6,003 bases of DNA from UBA9300 sp032260385 (GTDB taxonomy: Bacteria > Bacteroidota > Bacteroidia > Bacteroidales > VadinHA17): contig JAVVEL010000084.1 of the NCBI GenBank assembly GCA_032260385.1, forward strand, positions 1-6,003, written 5' to 3'. Position numbers and translations under genes: made by a program. Within the stretch, counting starts at the first letter, position 1. Each line of letters opens with the position of its first letter. This document shows, in pieces, positions 1 through 5,697 of the stretch. The notes below the pieces were generated by a model, which was not told the DNA's origin, did no database searches, and saw nothing but the letters and a program-made list of their open reading frames with translations.

Positions 1-473
1 TCTCTGTTGATCTCGGACCTGGTGCGGGCCGGATCTCCTTTTGAAGGGGGCCAGTGAGATGTCTTTTCGTTGTTAGGGGCCGGATCCACCTCTGAAGAGG
101 GCCGGTGAGTCGTCGTTTCTTTGTTATAGGCCGGATCCCCCTTTGATGAGGACCGGTGAGTCGTCGTTTCGTTGCTATAGGCCGGATCCCCCTCTGAACC
201 GAATCCCGGTGTGTCGGGATGAGCCCGGCTAAACCAAGGGGGCGATGGGGATGTTATCCCTCTGGTTGGAACCTCAGTATCCACCTCATTAATCTCAGCA
301 GTAATGCTACTATCATAAGCAAACTTCTCAGCCTCAGCCTCTCTGCCATCCCTCCCACCTCCGGCCATCCTTATAACCAGAACAACAAGCAGGATAAGTA
401 GAAGTACTATTGACCCGGTCCTTTCCCTCCTTGAATAACCAAGCCACTGTTTCAGGAATTTTCTGAAATTCAT
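1..473 (-). CDS. Single-pass membrane protein, probable helix-hairpin-helix (ComEA-like) protein, N-terminal part
   Basis: The frame opens at ATG 471-473 (in-frame stop TAA at 477-479 just upstream) and stays open to the window edge, giving 157 residues with no stop. Residues 1-19 are basic (RKFLKQW, SRRER). A strongly hydrophobic helix follows at about 21-36 (SIVLLLILLVVLVIRM). Next comes a charged stretch (about 39-50) and a Pro/Ser/Thr-rich linker. The basic N-terminus predicts N-in topology, with the rest in the periplasm. The pattern WLGYSRRER followed directly by a Leu/Val helix is typical of the N-terminus of Bacteroidota HHH-domain proteins related to the DNA-binding ComEA; this is family knowledge, because the HHH motifs would lie beyond base 1. 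Residues 95-150 carry 17-residue tandem repeats starting (G/V)DPA. No Shine-Dalgarno is visible. An alternative is another single-pass protein with a periplasmic linker, such as a TonB-like one. I am sure it is coding and only moderately sure of the family. Confidence 0.75.
   Translation of the reverse strand, partial: MNFRKFLKQWLGYSRRERTGSIVLLLILLVVLVIRMAGGGRDGREAEAEKFAYDSSITAEINEVDTEVPTRGITSPSPPWFSRAHPDTPGFGSEGDPAYSNETTTHRSSSKGDPAYNKETTTHRPSSEVDPAPNNEKTSHWPPSKGDPARTRSEINR
27..198 (-). repeat. 51-bp in-frame tandem repeat (17 codons), about 3.4 copies
   Basis: The core GGCCGGATC recurs at 27, 78, 129 and 180, exactly 51 bp apart. The units at 78-128 and 129-179 match at 45 of 51 bases. The first unit is more diverged, and the last keeps only about its first 19 bases. 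Read on the minus strand in the frame of the membrane protein, the array encodes 17-residue units: GDPAYSNETTTHRSSSK, GDPAYNKETTTHRPSSE, VDPAPNNEKTSHWPPSK, then GDPA leading into unique sequence. The period is a multiple of three, so copy gain or loss keeps the reading frame. It lies between the membrane helix and whatever domain follows, so it probably acts as a flexible periplasmic spacer. Confidence 0.9.
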
Positions 474-485
474 ATTTTATTGTTA

Positions 486-500
486 GCAGTGAGACACTGC
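486..500. other. Short perfect inverted repeat in the 96-bp intergenic spacer
   Basis: GCAGTG and CACTGC flank a 3-base loop, in the spacer 474-569 between the Ig-repeat protein gene and the HHH-type gene. On the minus strand the hairpin ends 12 bases before the ATG at 473. It is not followed by a T-run in either direction, so it is a poor intrinsic terminator. It could be a 5'-leader hairpin or a binding dyad. The rest of the spacer is AT-rich, and I found no full Bacteroidota promoter (TTTG with TAnnTTTG) in it. Confidence 0.35.
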
Positions 501-569
501 AATATACAAAAATCAAATATTTTTTCCGAGGAGAAGGCTTGAAATTCTGTTGTGATAAAATTTACTCTG

Positions 570-2495
570 TTACTTTACCAGAAGTACTTTTCTGACTTCA
601 TGTATAACAGAACTTGAGAGTATGATGTAGTAAGGACCGGGCGACAATACTGAAGCATTAAACTGGAAGCTGGTCCCGTTTATTATTTCTTTGCACCTGA
701 GGCTGCCCATAAAGTCATAAAGGCTAAGGTTATAGCCTGTATGATCTTCATTAAAAAGAACTTCTATTAGTCCGTCATGTACAATGACCTTGAACTGATT
801 GTATGTGATATATTCTATTATTATTTCCAGTGTCGTGCTAATCCCTGAGCCATCATTTGCTGTAGCTCTTACGGTTACAGTCCCCTCGCTGATTGCGGTA
901 AGCAATCCGCCTGAACTTATCTCAGCCTCTCCTGTTCCATTGATAACCTCCCATGTTACACTCTGGTCACTTGCATCCGCCGGATTTATTAAAGCCTGAA
1001 GCTGAAGGGTTCCACCAGGAATATTTATTGTTGGCAGCCCTCCCTCAATATTTATCGTTATACCGCTTACGGCCACAAACTGGTTTGTGATAGTAATTGT
1101 GAGTTCGCCATAAACCCCCGAACCGTCATTTGCCGTTGCTCTGGCAATAACCGTTCCATTGGAGACAGCAGTTACCAGTCCTGTCGAGCTTATCGTTGCT
1201 TCCCCTGTAACACTGCTAATCGACCATGTAACCGTCTTGTCAGTAGCCTTTGTGGGTGATATGTTAACACTTAACTGGAGAGTCCCGTTTAGAGTGCTTA
1301 TTGTACTGGATCCCCCGGCACCGCTGACAACTATATCTGCTACCGGAACTATCTGGTTGGATATGCTAATTACAAGTTCACCGTAAACACCTGAGCCGTC
1401 ATTTGCCGTAGCCCTGGCAGTAACTGTACCATCTGCAACAGCTATTACCAGGCCTGAAGAACTTATTGTGGCTTCGCCCGTGCCATTGCTTATTGACCAG
1501 GTAACAGTTTTATTTGTAGCGTTTGTTGGGGATACATTTGCTGTTAGCTGCAGGGTTCCGCCATCAGTGCTAATAGTACTTGAACCACCTGCTCCGCTAA
1601 CTGTGATATTTTCAACCGGTATAACACTGGAGGTAACACCATCCCATCCTGCAATCCTGGCCAGCATCCACCACATTGCCTTTGCAAGTCTTAGTTCTCC
1701 GACTTCTGAGATATGACCCACTCCTTCCGGAAGATAATTCGTCGTTGTAATTATTGGGAACGTATTCCCGTCCCAGGTTGCTGTATTAGGCTCTGATGAT
1801 CCATCATCATAACATAATATATCAGCATAATCGAATAATATCCTTGATTCATCTGCTGAAACATAATCTCTTATTACCTGATATCCTAGCGATTTATTAT
1901 AGCCTTCTTCTCCTGAGGCACTCCATGAGTCTACGGTTCCAGTTGTAAAGACTACTTTTGTCTGTATACTGCCGTCACAATAATCAATGTATGATTGGGT
2001 AGCATTTAAATAATCTGACATACCGACGTAAGGCATAAAAATTCCACCATCGTAACACCACCCAAACATGATTACAGAGACAGTTAAATCAACTGCATTA
2101 CAATACGTTAGACCCGCTTTTGTTCGTGTTATTGCAGTCTCACTTGTAAACCAATCCTCCTCTCCATAGCTATAAATCCATCCTGTTTCATTCTCGACAT
2201 CACCCCATGTAGCACGAGTTATCCTAAGATGTGAGGTCGTGTACCCTTCTGGTGTTCCTGAACTTGTATAATTCACTGCATAATTAGAATACAAAGATTC
2301 AAGGGAAACCAAACCATTCATGTATCCAAGACCATGAGATTCACTTGCTACTACTAACATCATCTTCTTCACCTCATCAATATAATATTGAGGTATATCA
2401 TCGTACCTATCAACAACGGTATGGTCAGCTATAATTTGGCCGTAGCTGAACAAGGAAATCTGAATATATATAAAAAATATTAAAGCCCTTTTCAT
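570..2495 (-). CDS. Secreted Ig-like (Big_2) repeat protein with T9SS sorting domain
   Basis: This 641-residue protein begins with a signal peptide (residues 1-19, ending SYG before Q20), so it is exported by Sec. Residues about 21-287 form a globular domain I cannot name. It has a SESHG motif (51-55), aromatic-rich segments (ATWGDV, GEEDWF), four cysteines (132, 147, 173, 228) and a closing GHISEVGE...AKAMWWMLARIAGWDG block (260-286). Similar domains occur in other Bacteroidota secreted proteins, and the layout hints at an SGNH-hydrolase-like fold, with S53 and H261 as candidate catalytic residues. This is only inference: the usual DxxH spacing is not met. Three Big_2-type Ig repeats follow (about 292-381, 382-472, 473-560). 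Residues about 565-641 resemble a T9SS type A sorting domain (LYDFMGS, LSPGPYYIIL, KVLLVK), which normally directs passage across the outer membrane and surface attachment or release. The start has no Shine-Dalgarno, as is usual in this phylum. A 144-bp gap from the symporter genes suggests its own transcript. Confidence 0.93.
   Translation of the reverse strand: MKRALIFFIYIQISLFSYGQIIADHTVVDRYDDIPQYYIDEVKKMMLVVASESHGLGYMNGLVSLESLYSNYAVNYTSSGTPEGYTTSHLRITRATWGDVENETGWIYSYGEEDWFTSETAITRTKAGLTYCNAVDLTVSVIMFGWCYDGGIFMPYVGMSDYLNATQSYIDYCDGSIQTKVVFTTGTVDSWSASGEEGYNKSLGYQVIRDYVSADESRILFDYADILCYDDGSSEPNTATWDGNTFPIITTTNYLPEGVGHISEVGELRLAKAMWWMLARIAGWDGVTSSVIPVENITVSGAGGSSTISTDGGTLQLTANVSPTNATNKTVTWSISNGTGEATISSSGLVIAVADGTVTARATANDGSGVYGELVISISNQIVPVADIVVSGAGGSSTISTLNGTLQLSVNISPTKATDKTVTWSISSVTGEATISSTGLVTAVSNGTVIARATANDGSGVYGELTITITNQFVAVSGITINIEGGLPTINIPGGTLQLQALINPADASDQSVTWEVINGTGEAEISSGGLLTAISEGTVTVRATANDGSGISTTLEIIIEYITYNQFKVIVHDGLIEVLFNEDHTGYNLSLYDFMGSLRCKEIINGTSFQFNASVLSPGPYYIILSSSVIHEVRKVLLVK
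816..1622 (-). repeat. Three tandem Ig-like (Big_2-type) coding repeats, about 90 codons each
   Basis: The units lie at about 1353-1622, 1080-1352 and 816-1079. Units 1 and 2 share long near-identical blocks (SGAGGSSTIST, KTVTWSIS, GEATISS, ARATANDGSGVYGEL), so they look like a fairly recent duplication. Unit 3 is more diverged but keeps GGTLQLQA, SVTWEVINGTGEAEISS and RATANDGSG. The pattern 'GTLQL...P..A....VTW......A.IS..GL..A...GT...RATA' is characteristic of bacterial Ig-like group 2 domains. These usually serve as extracellular spacers or carbohydrate/adhesion modules; here they separate the N-terminal domain from the T9SS tail. Confidence 0.9.
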
Positions 2496-2594
2496 CTGAA
2501 CCTAAAATTCTCTTGCACTTAGTATTATAGAATACTCCTCAATCGCAATTATAGAAAAATATTCCCAAATATGCCATTATTTATGATCACATTT

Positions 2595-2638
2595 TGATAA
2601 ATGAGCTAAATATGATGTTTAATATCTTCAATTTATCA
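2595..2638 (-). terminator. Inverted repeat just after the AGCS gene, possible weak terminator
   Basis: TGATAAAT (2595-2602) and ATTTATCA (2631-2638) form a perfect 8-bp inverted repeat with a 28-base loop. It starts one base beyond the stop codon of the sodium:alanine symporter gene in the direction of transcription. The stem is AT-rich, the loop is long and no clear T-run follows, so termination here is only a suggestion. The rest of the 2496-2639 spacer is AT-rich and probably holds the promoter of the Ig-repeat gene, but I see no convincing match to the TTTG/TAnnTTTG consensus. Confidence 0.25.
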
Positions 2639-2639
2639 G

Positions 2640-4136
2640 CTATTTATATTTCTTTATAAGCCCTGACTTATATCTTCTTATATAATCCTTCATGTCAGCT
2701 GATACCTCGGGGGCCAATATGAGCAGGCCCGTAATATTTGGAAAGGCAAGGGTTAAGACCATCATATCAGAGAAAGCTATCACGTTGTCTAGGCTTGAAG
2801 AAGCCCCTACTATAGTAAAGAAAAGGAACATCGAGTAATAAATATATGCAGCAAGATGCTTATTCCCGCTTGCACGGTACAGATATTTACCAAAAAGGAA
2901 TTTAAAGCCGTTCAGGCCATAATACGACCATGATATCATTGTCGAAAAGGCAAAACACAGGATGGCTATAACCAATAAATAGGGGAACCAGGGAAAGACA
3001 GAGGCAAAAGCCGCCGAGGTAAGCTCTGTTCCTTCCAGTGTTGCTGTTGAATCATGAAAACCGGTAAAGATAATAACCAGTGATGTCATAGTGCAAATAA
3101 CCACAGTATCGATGAACGGCTCCAGCATGGCAACAATGCCTTCTTTCACCGGTTCATCAGTCCGTGCCGCAGCATGTGCCACCGCTGCCGAGCCCACGCC
3201 TGCTTCATTGGAAAAAGCTCCCCTGCGGAAGCCTGTAATAATAACTCCTATAAGCCCTCCTTTAACGGCAACAGGATGAAAAGCACTCCTGATTATCAGG
3301 ATAAAAACATCATCTACCTTACTGAAGTTCATAAATATAATGACCAGTGCCGCTCCTATATATAAGAATGCCATAAAAGGTACCAGCTTTTCGGTTACAC
3401 GTGCAATACTTCTTATTCCGCCAAAGACAACAAGGGCAATCAGTATGGATAAAATAAAACCAAACCAGAAACCGTGAGATCCAAGGGCAGGAAATATTGT
3501 GGTAAACTGTGCAAATGACTGGTTCGATTGCAGCATATTGCTGCCACCGAAGGAAGCAAGTACCATCATTACAGCACTGAACAAGGCCAGGGTTTTCCCA
3601 AGCACTCCCAGGTTCTTCTTCTTCAGGGCCATGTCAAGATAATACATGGGTCCGCCGGAAACCTTCCCGTTTTCGTCAATATGCCTGTATTTGATCCCAA
3701 GGGTGCATTCCGTAAATTTAAGGGACATCCCGAAGAAACCGGCGAGTATCATCCAGAAAGTAGCTCCGGGCCCTCCAACCGCTATTGCTATTGCAACACC
3801 GGTGATATTACCGAGGCCCACAGTGGCTGAAAGGGCTGTTGTAAGTGCTTGAAAATGACTTACCTCTCCTGAAGATCCCGGTTTGTCATATTTACCCCTG
3901 ATAAGGGCAAAAGAATGTCTGAATGCTCTGAGATTAATAAATCTCATCCTGAAGGTGAAGAAAAGACCTCCGAATAAAAGCCAGAGTACAACGATGGGGA
4001 CCTGGGCTTCGATATCGATACCCACTGCTTTCACCGGATCCCAGAAAAATACCTTCTCAAGAAAATTGACCACCGGCAGAAACGCATTGTTTATACGCTC
4101 ACTTATGGTCAGTGGTTGAAGGTAGTTTAAAAACAT
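2640..4136 (-). CDS. AGCS-family sodium:alanine/glycine symporter
   Basis: This is a 498-residue inner-membrane transporter of the alanine/glycine:cation symporter family. The family imports small neutral amino acids (alanine, glycine) with Na+ and adopts a LeuT-type fold. Diagnostic blocks are LSATVGLGNITG (102-113, the broken first core helix that helps bind substrate and sodium), GGPGATFWM (121-129) followed by FFGMSLKFTE (134-143, the family signature), GGPMYYL (161-167), RRGAFSNEAGVGSAAVAHAA (304-323), EPFIDTVVICTMT (339-351) and FAFSTMISWSYYG (395-407). Length and hydrophobic segments fit an intact family member. It follows the NSS transporter gene after 12 bp with no room for a promoter, so the two are very likely co-transcribed. 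The exact substrate cannot be read from the sequence; D-alanine, serine or a broader range is possible. The tail is basic (RRYKSGLIKKYK) and probably cytoplasmic. Confidence 0.96.
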   Translation of the reverse strand: MFLNYLQPLTISERINNAFLPVVNFLEKVFFWDPVKAVGIDIEAQVPIVVLWLLFGGLFFTFRMRFINLRAFRHSFALIRGKYDKPGSSGEVSHFQALTTALSATVGLGNITGVAIAIAVGGPGATFWMILAGFFGMSLKFTECTLGIKYRHIDENGKVSGGPMYYLDMALKKKNLGVLGKTLALFSAVMMVLASFGGSNMLQSNQSFAQFTTIFPALGSHGFWFGFILSILIALVVFGGIRSIARVTEKLVPFMAFLYIGAALVIIFMNFSKVDDVFILIIRSAFHPVAVKGGLIGVIITGFRRGAFSNEAGVGSAAVAHAAARTDEPVKEGIVAMLEPFIDTVVICTMTSLVIIFTGFHDSTATLEGTELTSAAFASVFPWFPYLLVIAILCFAFSTMISWSYYGLNGFKFLFGKYLYRASGNKHLAAYIYYSMFLFFTIVGASSSLDNVIAFSDMMVLTLAFPNITGLLILAPEVSADMKDYIRRYKSGLIKKYK

Positions 4137-4148
4137 CTGTCCCCCCGT
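4137..4148 (-). promoter_or_regulatory. G-rich ribosome-binding-like leader of the AGCS gene
   Basis: The 12 bases between the upstream TGA and this ATG read ACGGGGGGACAG. The GGGGGGA stretch lies about 4 bases before the ATG and could pair with the anti-Shine-Dalgarno sequence. This is notable because the other starts in the window lack any purine-rich ribosome site, as is common in Bacteroidota. The run of six G supports the ATG at 4136 as the start and suggests translation downstream of the NSS gene on one mRNA. Confidence 0.45.
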
Positions 4149-5510
4149 TCAGCCTATAAGTCCCAGCCCGTATAAAAAGGTCAGCGTTATGGCTATGGGT
4201 GCTATAAATTTTACTATTACCATGAAGATGTTAACAAAGCTTCCCTTAAGGTCACCCTGGTTTGACAGCTCATCCCTTACTTTTTTCTTTCCAAGATACC
4301 ATCCGACAAAAATAACAATAAATATTGCTCCAAGAGGAAGTAAAATATTTGCAGATAAATAATCAAACCAGTTAAAAACTGTTTTCCCGAATATCAGGGC
4401 ATTCTTCAGGGGCCCAAAGGACAGGGTGGCAAAGACCCCTACAATACTTATGGCAACAGCGGCGATTATGGTAGCTTTACCCCTTTTCATGTTTAATTCT
4501 TCGGAGAAATATGCCACCACAACCTCAAGCACGGATACTGTAGACGTTAAAGCAGCAATCGAGAGAAGGGTGAAAAAGATTATTGCGAAGAAATAGCCCC
4601 CAGCCATCTGCTCGAAAATATTTGGCAGTACTATAAACACAAGGCCCGGGCCTTCAGCAGGATTGATACCAAAGGCGAACACTGCGGGAAAGATCATTAC
4701 ACCGGCAAGAATTGCAATAATCGTATCGGCCAGACTGACCTGTAATGCAGTAACAGGCAGATTATTGTCTCTCTGAATATACGAGCCATAGGTTATGAGT
4801 GTCCCCATACCTATACTAAGTGAGAAAGCTGCCTGTCCGAGTGCTTTCAGGACCACCGTCAGTTTGATTTTTGAGAAGTCAGGCCTGAAAAGAAAATCCA
4901 GCCCTTCTTTTGCACCTTCAAGAGTAAGTGATCTGATACATATTATTACTATCAGGACAACCAGTAGCGGCATCAGGATTTTCGTGTATTTTTCAATCCC
5001 GTTCTTTACCCCCTTGTAAATAATGAATGCCGTCATAAACATAAATACCAGCTGCCACAGGAGAGGTCTGAAAGAACCACTCTGAAACACCTCAAATGAA
5101 CGTGTGAGTTGTTCGGAGCTTTTGCCATCAAAGCCGTTTGCAAATGCCTGCACCAGGTATTCCAGTGTCCATCCCGCTATGGTACTGTAAAAAGCGAGTA
5201 TCATAAAGGCCGCCACTATGCCCATCAAACCTATCAGATACCAGGGTTTCCCGGGGGCCAGCTTCTTAAATGATCCCAGTGCATTCCTCTGCGCCCGCCG
5301 ACCAATGGTGAACTCAGCCAGCATCACCGGGAATCCAATGGCAAAGACAAAGCACAGGTAAATGAGCAAAAAAGCCCCTCCCCCGTTTTCCCCCGTCACA
5401 TAAGGAAATCTCCATATGTTGCCCAGCCCTACAGCTGAACCTGCAGCTGCAGCTATCACCCCCAGCTTACTGCTGAAGCTGTCCCTTACAGGGAATTCGA
5501 TATTTGCCAT
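4149..5510 (-). CDS. Neurotransmitter:sodium symporter (NSS/SNF) family amino-acid transporter
   Basis: This is a 453-residue inner-membrane Na+-coupled amino-acid importer with the LeuT fold. Helix 1 carries AGSAVGLGNIWRFP (about 23-36), aligning A26 and N31 with the LeuT Na1 ligands and G24 and V27 with Na2. The ENGGGAF motif (41-47) follows. Helix 6 is FSLSIGMGTLITYGSY (229-244), with F229, S230, S232 and M235 at LeuT substrate/sodium positions 253, 254, 256 and 259. Helix 8 has A319, T322 and S323 at the other Na2 positions, so both sodium sites look intact. D262 on helix 7 may stand in for chloride, as proposed for chloride-independent bacterial members. The length matches short bacterial members such as MhsT and Tyt1, which have 11 rather than 12 helices. 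M235 in place of the LeuT phenylalanine suggests a different side-chain pocket. Substrate unknown; likely a hydrophobic or aromatic amino acid. First gene of a two-symporter operon. Confidence 0.96.
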   Translation of the reverse strand: MANIEFPVRDSFSSKLGVIAAAAGSAVGLGNIWRFPYVTGENGGGAFLLIYLCFVFAIGFPVMLAEFTIGRRAQRNALGSFKKLAPGKPWYLIGLMGIVAAFMILAFYSTIAGWTLEYLVQAFANGFDGKSSEQLTRSFEVFQSGSFRPLLWQLVFMFMTAFIIYKGVKNGIEKYTKILMPLLVVLIVIICIRSLTLEGAKEGLDFLFRPDFSKIKLTVVLKALGQAAFSLSIGMGTLITYGSYIQRDNNLPVTALQVSLADTIIAILAGVMIFPAVFAFGINPAEGPGLVFIVLPNIFEQMAGGYFFAIIFFTLLSIAALTSTVSVLEVVVAYFSEELNMKRGKATIIAAVAISIVGVFATLSFGPLKNALIFGKTVFNWFDYLSANILLPLGAIFIVIFVGWYLGKKKVRDELSNQGDLKGSFVNIFMVIVKFIAPIAITLTFLYGLGLIG

Positions 5511-5595
5511 CTTATTTGATTTAATTTCTGTTATAGTTCAAGTGACTTTAAAGAGCCGACTAAATTCGTTAGAATAGTTATTATTTGCAAATGTT

Positions 5596-5627
5596 ACAGA
5601 TACAGATTACACAGATTTTTACAGATT
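5596..5627. repeat. Four clustered ACAGAT repeats in the spacer before the NSS gene
   Basis: ACAGAT occurs at 5596, 5602, 5611 and 5621, in the settings TTACAGAT, TACAGATT, ACACAGATT and TTACAGATT. This sits in the 187-bp spacer 5511-5697 upstream of the transporter operon. A perfect 10-base palindrome, ATTTGCAAAT (5583-5592), lies beside it. The cluster may be a simple intergenic repeat or a set of binding sites. No convincing Bacteroidota promoter could be placed in the rest of the spacer, although the operon promoter should be here. Confidence 0.5.
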
Positions 5628-5651
5628 ATGTAAATGATGGGTAATAATCTG
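5622..5651 (-). terminator. Inverted repeat downstream of the outer-membrane protein gene, possible terminator
   Basis: CAGATTAT (5622-5629) and ATAATCTG (5644-5651) are a perfect 8-bp inverted repeat with a 14-base loop, about 47 bases past the stop codon of the outer-membrane protein gene. On the minus strand the stem is followed by TAAAAATCTG, which is not a T-run, so the terminator reading is weak. Its right arm abuts the C/T-rich block. Confidence 0.3.
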
Positions 5652-5697
5652 CTCTTTGCGCTTCGCGCTCTGCCCTCGGCCCTCTGCCCCCTGCTGC
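5651..5697. repeat. C/T-rich low-complexity intergenic block
   Basis: This is a strongly strand-asymmetric stretch, pyrimidine-rich on the plus strand, in an otherwise AT-rich spacer. CTCTGCCC occurs at 5668-5675 and 5682-5689, with related GCTCT/GCTGC pieces around it. A small hairpin, GCGC-TTC-GCGC, lies at 5658-5668. It directly abuts the stop codon of the outer-membrane protein gene. Similar CTCTGCCC-like runs are familiar from Bacteroidota intergenic regions, where they look like degenerate simple repeats. I see no coding potential. Confidence 0.5.

Noticed and set aside
27..156. Plus-strand hairpins within the 51-bp units (for example CCTC-TGAA-GAGG at 89-100), with changes among copies 1-3 tolerated by G-U pairing, suggesting a repeated structured RNA.
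   Set aside because: The units sit in frame inside a convincing minus-strand coding region, which explains both the period and the conservation. Three copies are too few to argue for covariation.
27..230. CRISPR-like or group II intron remnant suggested by regular repeats and the GTGCG at 22-26.
   Set aside because: There are no unique spacers between repeats (the units are contiguous), and no intron domain V or maturase is visible; the in-frame coding repeat accounts for the pattern.
77..232. Plus-strand frame open across the repeats, giving a 17-residue repeat peptide (RPDPPL...GESSF...CY).
   Set aside because: Both strands are open because the period is a multiple of three. This frame has only a late internal ATG at 146 and no recognisable protein, whereas the minus-strand frame has a start, a membrane helix and a linker.
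334..516. Minus-strand 60-codon frame starting at 516.
   Set aside because: It overlaps the membrane-protein gene out of frame, shows no plausible domain, and ends inside the better-supported frame.
799..1716. Plus-strand open frames opposite the Ig repeats (799-999, 1159-1386, 1468-1716).
   Set aside because: They are antisense shadows of the repeated coding sequence, recurring at the repeat period, with no independent gene features.
2496..2639. Bacteroidota promoter candidate (minus-strand CATATTTG near 2567-2574) for the Ig-repeat gene.
   Set aside because: It matches the TAnnTTTG element imperfectly and has no TTTG at the expected upstream distance.
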